Shown in pieces: positions 33,072 to 54,324 of a stretch of 64,000 nt of DNA; position 1 is the first letter of the stretch; each line of letters starts with the position of its first letter. The DNA is from Cristatella mucedo (lineage: Eukaryota; Bryozoa; Phylactolaemata; Cristatellidae). The notes under the pieces were generated by a model. The model worked only from the letters and a program-made list of their open reading frames with translations, had not been told where the DNA came from and did not search any database. Location of the stretch: assembly GCA_009760855.2 (NCBI GenBank), contig WPIO01000006.1, positions 5,142,501 through 5,206,500 on the forward strand. The letters are read 5' to 3'. Both the position numbers and the translations under genes were made by a program.

Positions 33072-34297
33072 AGGACGCATTCAGGTGGGAGGGTGGAGAG
33101 CCCCCGGAAGCCGCGTGCGCCGCCAGCAGCGAGTCCGGCAGCGGGGGCGGCAGGCTGTACTCGGCGCTGCAGCCGGCGTAGAAGGACGACTGCACGTTCT
33201 GCTGTTCGACGGTGAGCAGCGGCGGCGAGTAGTATATCTTCTGAAAGCTTTCGCTCGTCGCCGATATGTCGTCGGCAGGCCTGATCCTGTGCAGCACGAT
33301 CGCGCTCGCGTCCTCGCTCGGCACGACCGCGCTCGGTATGACGCCGAATCGAATCTTCTGCCTGAGGTCCGCCAGGTCGGCGAAGAACGTTGCACGCTTG
33401 TCGCGAGGCGGGCGAGCGAACGCGGACTCGGCGGCGCCGCCGCCGCCCAGCTCGGCGGGCTGAACGTGTGGCGGCGGCGACCGCCGGCGGCCGTCCCGCT
33501 CGTCGGCCGCAGCCGCAGCCGCCGGCGGCGATCGCCGCACCGCCGCTGCGCCGCGCCACGCCAGGAAGCTGTCGTTGGCGATCTCGCCTCGCTCGAGCTG
33601 CTCCTGCAGCTGCCGCAGCGGCCGATCGTCGAACAGCTTCCTCAGCTTCGTCGCCTTGGCAATCGTGACGGCGGAGAAGGAGCTCGACGCCTTGCCGCCG
33701 CCGCCGCCGCCAGCGCCGAGCTGCTGCTGCTGGCGAAGGCGCGAGCTCTCGGCCGTGCAGGCGTGGCAGGCTTGCGTGCCGAGCACCTCGCAGGCGTGTC
33801 GCCCCAGCAGCTCGGCGCTAACGCTCGGCGGGCCGTGGCGGACGTTTCGGCGTGCGTAGCCTAGATAGAAGGCCCGGTCGGACGTGTAGTCGTGTAGCCG
33901 ATCGGCCAGCGGCGGCGGCAGCGGGTTCGCAGCAGCCTCGGCCGTGGCTGCGACTGCGGCGGCGGAGGCCGCCGCCGCCGCCTGCGAGTTGCCGTCGCCG
34001 GCGCCGCCAGCGTCGGGTTCGCTCCTGCCAGCAGCTTCCATCCCGCGCTTCTGCTGCCGGGCAGCTGAAGCGGCTGGCGGTCCGCCGCCGCTGCCGTGCG
34101 GGTTGAGACGCGACAGCATTCTGTAGATGGCGCTCTTCTTGAGTGACTGCTTCTGCTGCTCGTTGGCCAGCCAGTACAGGTCGTCGGTCGAGATGCCCAG
34201 CCCCCTGCGAGCGCCTGCGCTCGAGCCCGCAGCCGCCGCCGCCGCCGCCTCGGAGCTCGGTGCGTCGGAGTGCTGAAGTAGCCGCGTCGAGGTTCGC
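33072..34297 (-). CDS. Large exon of an unrecognised Ala/Pro-rich gene
   Basis: A 409-codon open frame between a strong acceptor (TTATTTATTTTCTCAG just upstream of 34297) and a strong donor (GTGAGTTAAG at 33071). The conserved-looking islands are LYWLANEQQKQSLKKSAIY, SDRAFYLGYARRNVRHGPPS, AKATKLRKLFDDRPLRQLQ and FFADLADLRQKIRFGVIPS, separated by Ala-, Gly- and Gln-rich linkers. No domain recognised. GC-rich codon use matches the HTATSF1 exon 2 style, supporting a host gene. Exon phase is 0 at the start and 2 at the end. Confidence 0.6.
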
Positions 34298-34965
<668 letters not shown>

Positions 34966-35154
34966 CCACTCGAAAGGCCTTGTCAGAGTCCAAAGTTTCG
35001 TGTTGGCACCCTGATCCTAAAATTAAATTTTTTATCTCACATCTCGGCTGTGCTACCATAGCACTAACACTCAAAGATCAGGAGATCAGGCAAAAAGTGC
35101 ATGCAATTGTAGAAAATAAATCGGAGGCGCTAGCACAGGAGAGAACAAAGGATT

Positions 35155-35300
35155 GGTCAGTTAAAAGCCTTATTTACAAGTATGGAGGCTGCAGAAGAGC
35201 CGTGGCAGTTCTCGCTCAATTTCCCACATGCAAGTGACGCCCGCTGCAGGGCTCGAACTATACGACTGGGGTCGTGAAGTGCGAGCACATTACAGTGGAC
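35155..35300 (-). mobile_element. SINE 1-like tRNA-derived copy
   Basis: Minus strand: B-box-like AGTTCGAGCCCTGC, then GGCTCTTCTGCAGCC and AAATAAGGCTTTTAAC, the family ending. Confidence 0.6.
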
Positions 35301-35499
35301 CATCACTAAGAGTCTCATCGATCATCGATCATTGGTTTCATCAGGACAGCGGTGAACATAGAAAACGTGTCCCTCTTCTTAAAAAAATTGGTTTGAGAGA
35401 ATCAGGGGAAAACTAGTGATGAGCATTGGAATATGCAGTTTTGCGAATATAATAAAATCTACTTTACGACTGAGCTTTGACGTACTGACAGTGATCTGT

Positions 35500-35545
35500 G
35501 TAAGTATGTGTGTATATATACGTATGTATGTATGTATATATGTTA
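35500..35545 (+). repeat. GTAT/TA-rich simple repeat
   Basis: Alternating GTATGTAT and TATATA units; no coding meaning. Confidence 0.85.
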
Positions 35546-35577
35546 TTTCTATGTATATAGAAAGATAAAAAAAATCT

Positions 35578-35750
35578 GCCTCGCTGTTTGGCCCAGTGGT
35601 TAGGGCGCTCGCCTCCAACCAAGGTCAAGGGGAATATATTTGATGACCAAGGTCACGGGCTCAAGCCCCATGGCATATGTGCAACACCGGATTGGAGATT
35701 AAGTTATTTTGAGGCGCTATACAAATTAATTATACTTATTTATAGATATA
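35578..35750 (+). mobile_element. SINE 2 copy, plus strand
   Basis: A box TTGGCCCAGTGGTTAGGGCG, B box CACGGGCTCAAGCCCC, then a body with CATATGTGCAACACCGG and tail GAGATTAAGTTATTTTGAGG, GCGCTATACAAATT. The tail keeps half of the LINE A-type hairpin. Confidence 0.8.
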
Positions 35751-36150
35751 TTCTTAAATGCACGTGCATCCGAGTGCATACTTGACAAAACGTTAATTTG
35801 CTGTCTTATTAGCACAGGCCTCTTCCAATTTAAGATTGTTAAGAGGCTGTAAAGCAAAACTCCGAGCACTGAGCCACTTAGTTGTTCCTTTTCGTGGCGT
35901 CAGCGCGACAAGACTTGTGCAAGATGTTAAGCTAGCAACGGGAAATCTCGCCCAGCAGATGTACACAATAGCGAGCCAAATTCCAGGGACAGCCTGAGCG
36001 ACCGAGTGTTGAGGCATCCGGCGCTCAGCCAATAGTAACTTGTCAGAAGCAGGGTGGGGTAGGGCAGAGCGGCGTACAGCAACGTTCCATAAGAATGTGC
36101 CTCACCCTGCCTCTTTGAAGAGAATAGCACACGACTACTCATTAGAGGGT
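35751..36150. other. Non-coding, nothing recognised
   Basis: No exon or repeat match seen. Confidence 0.45.
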
Positions 36151-36154
36151 GATC

Positions 36155-36250
36155 GTGCTTCTACCATGTCTGTAAAGTGCCTAGAAAGAGACTACGCTCT
36201 CTGATGGTGCTCATACAAATGTATTACTAGTGTTGTTATTATTATTATTG
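36155..36250 (+). mobile_element. LINE A 3' tail
   Basis: CTGTAAAGTGCCTAGAAAG, AGACTACGCTCTCTGATGG and ATT repeats. Confidence 0.75.
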
Positions 36251-36900
36251 TTATTGCTAAATCAATTACATGCCTCGTCGGCTGCTGCAATGACAGTAAA
36301 AATAGCAAAATTGAGCCAAAAAAGAAGGTAATACAGTGCATGCTTATCTGAGGATGGTTTCTCGTAGATGACGAGAAGGCCCAGCAATCTCCTTTTTTAT
36401 AAACACATTAAACGAACACTCAGATACTAGCCTGTGAAATAGGCACTGATTCAATACGCGAGGCTGAAAGATTCATTGCTGGTTTTAGCGGAGCTCAGAC
36501 CTCAGGCAGCTGGTCGAAATATGTACTCGAAACCAATTAGTTGAAACCAGTAAGCACTCACGCACACACTGCTCTCCAGTTTCCAGTTACGGACTTGGCT
36601 TCGTCTTAGATTTTCTCAGATAACGCCTCAGAGCAGTCAATTACCTGCACGCTCTGCACGCTGCCTTGCTCCTTCGATGTTTAACGTACACAACCTAAAC
36701 TGCTGTTGTAGTCACCTTGGGCTGCCTGGTGCAGCTAGCCATGTCGATCCTCGTTCCTCTAAGCGTGGCGTCAGCATGGTGAAGACGATGTAAGGCAATA
36801 GCTGAGATTGAAACCAAGGCAAGAAAAGGCTATGCTGGCCGTCATTTACTGGTTTGTGTGTACTTCTTTAACAGTAACTCCAGAGTGCTATAGAGACCAA
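36251..36900. other. Non-coding, nothing recognised
   Basis: No coding or repeat signal seen. Confidence 0.45.
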
Positions 36901-36904
36901 GTTC

Positions 36905-37075
36905 GTGCTGAAAATATAATTCATTTATATAGCATCCTAAGAAAACTTCTCTAGTCAGTTGTTTCACATATGCCATGGGGTCTAGCCCACTGCCTCGTTC
37001 ATCAGATACATTTGCCTTAACCTTGATCAGGCTGAGCACTTTAACCACTGGGCCAAACCAGCGTGGCAGTTACAC
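36905..37075 (-). mobile_element. SINE 2 copy
   Basis: Reverse of the tail (AATTCATTTATATAGCATCC, AGAAAACTTCTCT), body CACATATGCCATGGGG, tRNA-like head CTTTAACCACTGGGCCAAAC. Confidence 0.75.
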
Positions 37076-37149
37076 CGAAAATCTTTCTTTGGTGAACGCA
37101 AAGATTAAGTGACTTTCAGTGTGAGCGCACAGTAGTCAACATATTCCAT

Positions 37150-37660
37150 GCAATAAAGGGTAAGTGAGAAACACACCTGAGTCAGTAGGGTAGTCGAAGT
37201 AAGGAACGTACAAGTAGCACTAGAGGACGTCTGGGAAGAATGTGTCAGACTTGGTAGTAGGACATAAGATGTCGCTGAGTAAGAACTGCGTGAGTTCAAC
37301 AGTCTAGCCCCGGTAGACCATAAGTTTCCCTTACCAGTGGTCTTTGAATGAAAGAATTCAGCGGCACATTGATATCCCTTGCAGGATCCGAGGACACGTG
37401 GGAAGCTGAAACTGGTGTACCAGTTAAGAAATGTTTGATCAAACCAACCAGTAACTAGCCTCGTGGGTCATAGTAAGAATAGTTTTCTCTATATCTGTTG
37501 AACAAATGGCAGTCACTGAAGCTCCTTAAATGATGAAAGACTCGTGGCTGAATTTATCGGATTTATTCAGCAGCCTTATATTCAGAGTCAGCTGTAGAAG
37601 TGGCTCTTTCGGTAGCAGTGCCTAATGAATTACAGTAATCCAGTCTAGAAAAGTTTCCCA
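37150..37660 (-). mobile_element. LINE B, old degenerate copy
   Basis: Minus-strand match to the LINE B RT C-terminus and its 3' part: ACAGTCTAGCCCCGGTAGAC, GTGGTCTTTGAATGAAAG, AAGCTGAAACTGGTGTACC. Strongly mutated. Confidence 0.6.
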
Positions 37661-37744
37661 TCCACAAAGATGCCACGCCCACAAAACCTCAGCACCTGCA
37701 GCTCCTACAACTCAAAAGCAGGGCAGTTACATGTAGACTGACAG

Positions 37745-38475
37745 CACGGCCCTATCCAAGATTAGGAGCTGTCTTCCACAGTGGCTTGCAAAAAATTTAA
37801 CTAGCTCCTTAGTTCTGTCTCGGCTTGATTATTGCAATTCCTTTTGTGGCTGTTCTACCAATAAAAGCGATTAGGCCACTGAAGCTGACTATGAATATGG
37901 CTGCAAGGCTAGTCTTATTCAAGTCCCAGAAGTTTGAGCATGTGTCTCCTTTGCTAAAAGAGCTAAGATGGACGCCGGTTGACCAACGGATTCAGAGCAA
38001 GGTTCTTACGCTGACCCACAAGGTCCGCCATGGCTGGGCTCCTTCGAACCTAGCTGAACTGCTGCATCAGTTTCAGCCTGTTCGCGCCCTCAGGTCCTGT
38101 GTGGATAATAAATTAGCTGTCCCATTCCTCCGCTTAAAGACCATGGCGACAGAAGCTTTAGCTCTGCAGGTCCTAGACTGTGGAACTCGCTTCCACAATT
38201 CTTACGCAACGACAACTACTCTACTACTGCCGACTATGGCTCATCCTTTTCAGAGGTCCTTAGCTACTACTTCCATGCTATTCACTACCTCAACTGCTCT
38301 CCGGACTCTGCTATGCTTCCCACTTTCTCTTAATTTCGTGAAACGAAGTTTGTTGGCTACTGAATGAGTACCGAAAGCCAATTAGGCTGTGAGTGCGCTA
38401 TACAAAACTCTCCTGCGTAACACCCACATGGTCTTTATGACTTTGAGGAGTTACAGACGGAGATACAAACAAAAA
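37745..38475 (+). mobile_element. LINE B, 5'-truncated copy
   Basis: Collinear with 1327-2069. Contains the RT C-terminal frame 37825-38367 (LRSCVDNKLAVPFLRLKT), then the hairpin tail GTAACACCCACATGG and GAGGAGTTACAGACGGAG. It has a short AAC-rich end instead of the ATTAC array. Confidence 0.85.
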
Positions 38476-38811
38476 TAACAAAAGGCATCCAACGATTTTA
38501 CGGTATCGAAAAAGCAATTATCCGCCTGCACTTAACTGTCATCGCTCGAGTCGTACGATTGGTCGTTCATGCCCCCGACGCATGCAATACCTTTCACAAG
38601 TTAGTATCACAAACCATTGCAGGCGTTTTTTCCAGGCTGCAAAGGTCAAATGCTGCACAAGAGAGGTTCAGTGCTCTTTTCGCGCTTCACAAATGGATTA
38701 CTTTTGTTACCATTATTATTATCATTGTTATGTGCACATATTCCACTCTCGAAGTAGGTGTGACGCAACGAGTCCTCACGTTTTGCTTCGTCGGCTGGAG
38801 AGTCCGCTGCC

Positions 38812-38890
38812 ACGTTAATAATAATAATAATAACACTCGCTAAAAAAGCGCCCTCGGAGAACTCGATCTCTTTCCAGGCGCTTTAATTTC
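38812..38890 (-). mobile_element. LINE A 3' tail
   Basis: AATAATAATAATAATAAC, then AAAAGCGCCCTCGGAGAAC and TCGATCTCTTTCCAGGCGC, the reverse of the hairpin tail. Confidence 0.8.
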
Positions 38891-39360
38891 CAACGATACA
38901 ACGAAGATGACGATGAGGAGGAGCGCGGCAGTTACGTGTCCGTCCGCCTCACTGCCGCCGGCGTTTAAGTCCGACTGCCAACCGACATGCAGTTGCTCGG
39001 GCGTCCGCTGCTCCGAGCTATAATGCCGCTCGGCCCGGCACCCGTACTCCTCAGGTAGGTGGAAGCGTCCTCCTCAGGTGGAAGCGCCGACCTTCACCTC
39101 AGTCGCCCATCAGCTCTCATCGCAGGTCGCGAACGCCAGCCTCTCGAGCGTTCGCGAGACCCCTGTCAAAGTCGTCGCGCCTTCCCTGGCCTCTACACCC
39201 GCACCTGCCTACGGCCGGTGGACGAGTGGATGCGGGCGCTCCGATCTTGGCGGACGTGTCGCTGTCGGCTCACGGCACTGCGTGCAGCGACCGCTCGATG
39301 CCGACTCGATGCCGAGGCTGAGCGGGCTTCGAAAGCGCGGCGCCGCCGCGAGCTGCGCTT
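38891..39360. other. GC-rich, CpG-rich non-coding or intronic sequence
   Basis: Many CpG and several Arg-rich chance ORFs on both strands. It lies just downstream (minus sense) of a strong splice donor. Confidence 0.35.
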
Positions 39361-39362
39361 AC

Positions 39363-39667
39363 CTTCTTCAGCATGTCCGGAAGCGGCGGGAGGCGGTCGC
39401 TCTGCGGCGGCACGCCTGCTGACGTCGTTGCTATCGCCGACCGGCCGACGTCTATCCGGCGGCGGCGGCAGAATGCGCTCCGAGTCGCCCGCCGCGCCGC
39501 TCGCGAGTGCTTTGTGTGGCGCCACCGGCCGGTGGTGCGCAGGGCCGTTCGGACGCCGAGGCTGCTTCGTCGTGCAGCGTCGAGCCGTTTCGCCTCTTCG
39601 GGAGCTCGACGACTGGCGCTGAGCCGCTTGGCCAATTCGAGCGCTCCGCTCCCGACGCTCAGCGTTT
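39363..39667 (-). CDS. Putative exon of the unrecognised GC-rich gene
   Basis: Ends at a consensus donor (CTGAAGAAG then GTAAGC at 39362) in phase 0, which fits the phase-0 start of the exon at 34297. The frame ends PPQSDRLPPLPDMLKK. Its 5' boundary is uncertain: the frame is open only back to about 39667, and no strong acceptor stands out. A second frame is also open. The 5.1 kb gap to the next exon would be an intron holding LINE B, SINE 2 and a CT tract. Confidence 0.35.
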
Positions 39668-39852
39668 ATCCAGCGCCGACGCTCTCGCGATCGGGCGCGG
39701 CAATATTGAGCGCAAATAGTGGTAGCTGCTTTCAGACCAAACAATGCGCTCTCAATGTGATGAAGAAATAAATCCATACGCGACCAGCCGAGCGCATTCG
39801 GCTCTGCACAAAGCCACTAATCGCACGCGCGGCCTGTTACAGGGGACACTTG

Positions 39853-40161
39853 AAAGCCGAATCGCCGGCGCCTCGAGATCGGTCTGAGCCGCGAGCAGCA
39901 GCGGTGGATGCTGCCGCGGCCTCGGCAGGCGTCCGAGTGTCGAGCGAGTTATTCGGCGGCTCTAACGCACGGCTAGCGCCGTGGCCGCGAGCCGAGGCAG
40001 CATCCTTGTCGCCATTCCTCTCCTGCAGCCCGGCTAGCAGGCGGCTGGGCGGGCACCGAAGGAGAATCGGCGTTTCGTCGGTCCCCTGTCTCAGCAGCGC
40101 GTCGACGATTCTAATGGCTTCGGCACGAGCCAACTCCTGTCGGACGAAAGGGGTCGATGCA
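39853..40161 (-). CDS. Putative exon of the unrecognised GC-rich gene
   Basis: The minus-strand frame 39837-40250 has possible acceptors CCCCGTTAG and TTTCGTCCGACAG, and a possible donor at TTCAAGTGTCC. Readable part: ELARAEAIRIVDALLRQG, then CPPSRLLAGLQERNGDKD, becoming Ala/Ser-rich. Composition resembles the exon at 33072-34297. Membership in the same gene is inference. Confidence 0.3.
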
Positions 40162-40326
40162 GTGCGGGGGAGCGATTTCGCTAACGGGGAAGAAGAGCCA
40201 CAAAGACTACGTCCTTGTTGAGTTACAGGCAGATATACATTGCAGTCCATTACGGGGCTTTCGCACCGTCGTCCATCGTAACGTCGTCGCTGCTTCTGCT
40301 AAGGAGCCCGACGCCCCGGAGTAACC

Positions 40327-40327
<1 letters not shown>

Positions 40328-40412
<85 letters not shown>
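40328..40412 (+). repeat. (CT)n microsatellite, about 85 bases
   Basis: Uninterrupted CT run directly before the LINE A copy. Confidence 0.98.
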
Positions 40413-40414
<2 letters not shown>

Positions 40415-41832
40415 AAGGCAGAATGTTCAAGGCTGTGGGCAAAGCGGACTAGTATCCGTGGGAGACTCCAGAGTATTGACGTGAATGGACAAAGATCATC
40501 TGAAGTACCTCTGAAATATGGAGTACCTCAGGGCTCCACGCTAGGTCCGGGTCTTTTCACGGTTTATACTCTCCCTCTTGCTGATGTGATTGCCAAGCAC
40601 AATCTTTATTAAAATCTTATTATATATTATTATTATGATATTATTATTATATGGTAATCTTATTATTATTATTATTATATCTATTATTACAATCTTACTT
40701 CACAATCTTTAGGCTGTCACTTCCATGCGGATGACACTCAGTTGTACCTTTGCTTTGATCCCTCCCAGCCTTCGAGCACCTCAAACTCTCTCAACTCACT
40801 TGCTGCATGCATTGATGACTTCCCCACATGGATGGCAGCAAATTTTTTAAACTAAACGATGATAAAACTAACTTACTAGTTATGGGTAAACCCAAGAGTG
40901 ATTCACAAATTGGAAAGGCTGAAGCTCAAAATTGGCTCTGCCAGAATATCTCCTGTTTAATCAGCTCGAAATCTAGGTGTCATATTCAAAGGCGACCTCT
41001 CGTTAGACGACCACATCAGCTCCACAGTTAAATCTGCCTATTTTCAGCTTCATGACATTGCTAAAATTCGGGCTTGATAAGATAAGGATACCACGTGCAA
41101 GTTGGTCCATGCATTCTTGACGTCCCGTCTCGACTTCTGTAACTCACTGCTTGCTGGCCTACCGGCATGTGCGATCAGGCGATTGCAGCTGGTGCAAAAC
41201 TCTGCAGCTAGACTTGTCTGTCGTGAGCATCGCAGTTGCCACATTACTCCACTTCTCGCCGACCTGCACTGGCTACCAGTCAAGCAACGGATTGACTTCA
41301 AGGTTTTGTCGCTCACTTGTAGGTCACTTCATTCTTTGGCTCCAGCCTATCTCTCAGATCTACTCCCCTATCAGGCCAAGCATCGTACCTCCTGCTTTTC
41401 GGAATCCAGCAGTCTACAAATACCTCGTACAAACCTCAAATCCTTTGGAGACCCTACATTTAGTTCGTATGCTCCCAAAGCCTGGAACTCCCTCCCGACT
41501 TGCGTCAGAACATCCCCTGACCTGACCACATTTAAAAGGAACTTAAAAACACAAAACACCTATTTAGGACAGCATTTAGTGGGTCCCTGTGATTCGTCCT
41601 TCACGTGCTTATGCGTGCTGACACTGCATGCTGCCACTAACCATAGTTGCATGCTGACCCTGTGCATGTCACCCCTAACCATATTATTCATTTTGTTTGT
41701 TTATCAAGCATGATATTACTCACCATTCAATTGCATTTCCCTTTGCAGCAAATTTAAAGCGCCTAGAGAGAGATTGAGTTCTCTGAGGGCGCTTTATCAA
41801 GTGCATTATTATTATTATTATTATTATTATCC
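40415..41832 (+). mobile_element. LINE A copy with RT catalytic region and 3' end
   Basis: Frames show VPLKYGVPQGSTLGPG (RT GVPQGS motif), FHADDTQLYLCFDPSQP (catalytic DD) and FFKLNDDKTNLLVMG. Then comes the C-terminal frame 41102-41713: [47 protein letters not shown]. The 3' UTR ends in the hairpin tail and ATT repeats. The 5' part is missing, and an ATT-rich insert splits the RT at 40605-40710. CR1/L2 superfamily by motif style. Confidence 0.9.
40605..40712 (+). repeat. ATT-rich insert inside the LINE A RT
   Basis: About 100 bases of ATT/TATT repeats flanked by CACAATCTTT on the left and CACAATCTTT on the right, so the flanking ten bases are duplicated. Confidence 0.75.
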
Positions 41833-42555
41833 CTGAGGGCACACGGGATTCTTGAGCGTGGCCAGGATAAACCTGAGTCTCAGTCGACCTCGCCGGTCGC
41901 AACCAATAGTAGAAAGGCCGAATGGGTGTGTAAGGCCCCTAGTAGCTGCTGACCTGGGGGAGCAACAGACAGGCGACTCTAGCTTAAGCAATGAGGCTGC
42001 ATGCCTGGGCAATTCCCTCCGGCCGGACATACTAAAAAAGATATAAAGTCCGAATAGCTTAGATATAGCAAGGCATCCTGTTCGTCTCCACTGCCAAGTG
42101 TGCTCTCTTTGTAAGACCAATCGCCAAAACTGAGGACCACTTCTGCAGGTGGAAACGGTTCGAAAAAGTTCTTTCTGAGACCTTTAGGCAATTGCTTAAA
42201 CAGCCGTGGATTCCAATGCACAACTAAGCTGCAAAGCTTCAGGCATAACAGGGCCAAGAACAATTACTGAAAGTGCTAGTGCCCTTCGGTTGCTAACCTG
42301 ATTGTTTTTAACTGTAGTTCCACAAGTGCCTCAACGCTGCAAGCAGGAATAAAGAAACCAGGCAGCTGCTGGACAAGCAAGCGCTTGAAATCAAGTTGCT
42401 GCTGCAGCATCAGGTTGTCACCTCAGATTTATTCGGTGACGCCTAATCGTGTTTCTCGATACAGAGAGCTCTGTATCAGCAGTAAGTAACTTTGAGATCG
42501 GTGGCTATAATCTACATCGTAACAGACCAAAAGTCCATCTACTCCATCTTTCACT
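41833..42555. other. Non-coding, nothing recognised
   Basis: Short ORFs only. The HTATSF1 3' end begins at the right margin. Confidence 0.45.
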
Positions 42556-42561
42556 TTTATT
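42556..42561 (-). terminator. Polyadenylation signal AATAAA for HTATSF1
   Basis: Minus-strand AATAAA about 305 bases after the stop codon; the first good signal downstream. Confidence 0.5.
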
Positions 42562-42867
42562 TATGGTGAGGCGAGTGGCGCTCGCTGGAGAGACTGCAAT
42601 TACTGGGTGTTATGAGTTGTCCTGATCCAAGTAAAATAAATGGAGTAGAAACGCCTGCGATACACGCGAGGAAAAACGTGGCAAGTCCTTTCTTGTCTGG
42701 CCTGGGCAGTACCAAGCCGTTGGTTGCCCTTCAACAGAGCTCTCCGAAAGCCGAACTGCAGGCAGTAGACATCGCCCTGCTGCCAGCCGCCTGGCATCAA
42801 CGATGAAGACAACGAGAAAAGCTCAACGAGCCGTGGGTTTCGGCACCGACACGCCTGTTCCAGCCAT

Positions 42868-52946
<10,079 letters not shown>

Positions 52947-53210
52947 TAGGCCAAGGCGGACCGGTAGCTGTCTTATCGGCTTGTAATTGGTTTCAAGGCT
53001 GCGGCGGCGGCGGGTGCAAGAGCCGCCTACGAAAGCGAGTTTGCTTGACTCGCTACGCGTCCTTGGCGCTCAATCCGACTCGCGCGTGGCGCGCGTTTGC
53101 CGGGCGCCGGTCGCCATTGGTCGCCGATATCCCGCGAGTGCGCCGACGAATTTCGGTTTCTCGGCAACAATGCGGTGGCATCGGCTTGAAGTTAATTCAA
53201 CCTCTTAGGT
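52947..53210 (-). promoter_or_regulatory. CpG-rich presumed promoter region of HTATSF1
   Basis: Dense CpG (GGCGGCGGCGGG, CGCTACGCG, GGCGCGCG) directly upstream of the start codon, unlike the AT-rich DNA beyond 53215. No TATA box seen. Confidence 0.4.
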
Positions 53211-53314
53211 AGCCAGAGGTCGAGGAGTGAGATTTTGCATTGCTCACTGAAGCATCGGCAGGTTGAAAACCGCATTCTAATACGTGTTGACTGTGCTGTC
53301 GACTCCGTCCCTTG

Positions 53315-53610
53315 ATAATAATATTGATACTAATAAGGCATTAGTATAGCGCCCTCAGGGAACTTTATCTCTTGCTAGCCACTTTGAATATACCGAAAGA
53401 GAAGCATGTCAACATGCTGGGTGATATCATGCACAGTGTGGGTGCAAAATAACATAGAGGACAGTTACAAGGGATCCAGCAAATGCTGTGAGTAAAAGGT
53501 GCGTTTTCAGCTTCTTGTTAAATGTCGTCGAGTCAGGGGTTGTCGTGACCTCATTTGAGTGTGTTACAGGCGGTGACAGCTCACATTTACAAAAGAGTGT
53601 AACGGCTTCC
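53315..53610 (-). mobile_element. LINE A 3' part, degenerate
   Basis: Reverse of the tail (GCGCCCTCAGGGAACTTTAT), then AAATGTCGTCGAGTCAGGGG at the end of the RT ORF. Confidence 0.75.
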
Positions 53611-54320
53611 GCGCCCGAACAGAACTAGGCCGAAAACAAAGCGCTCGTAACAGTGCTGTTCTCAGCCGCCACGCGACGAATTCCGGTGAAGCCCCCGACC
53701 TCTGAATCATGGCTAAAGCCTTGTAGGTGCCATACCAATTCACGCAGGTATACACCGACAATTGCGGAACACGGCTGTAGTCACGAGTGCCATTACCTCA
53801 AGGCAACAAGTTCGCATCTATACCGTTGAGAAATCTATTTGACAGCGGCGAAGGATTACGGGGGTTCAACGCGGGCGTGCTTAAGTAAAATTATATCAGG
53901 TCAGCGGGCGTTTGTCTTGTTTTAACGATTTTCAAGTGACGTGGCCGCAAATAAGAGCGATTTGGGAAATTGCTCAAAATTGACGAGGAAGCTGCAGTAT
54001 CGCTGAAACTCGCAGCTGGCCAAATTTGTATTGTGCGAGCATAGTGAATACTTGTACTGCGGTACGTACACTGTCGGCGGTTCTTTGCTTTTTAACCTCC
54101 CATGGCGTTTTGCCGGAGTGAGTGGCAGGTCTTTGAAAAATGGCTGCCGCCAAACGACAGTGAACTGACGAACTGCGCTCTTTAGAGGAGAGGGAGGGCG
54201 TGGTTATGAGGTTGTTTTGGTGGAGGAAGCTCGGAGCCGGCAATAGAGGATATGCAAGGACGCTAGGATGGGGGATGAATTCGTGCAGGCTGTCTGCTTC
54301 CAAGTTCGTTGATGTAATCG
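53611..54320. other. Non-coding, nothing recognised
   Basis: Short ORFs without motif. Confidence 0.45.
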
Positions 54321-54324
54321 GTAA

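Noticed and set aside
33085-33864. 259-codon plus-strand ORF opposite the unrecognised exon
   Set aside because: Antisense shadow in GC-rich DNA; the minus strand has the splice sites and the less biased composition.
41102-41713. Host protein-coding gene
   Set aside because: Open 203-codon frame, but it is the RT C-terminus of LINE A, repeated in several other places with the same 3' tail.
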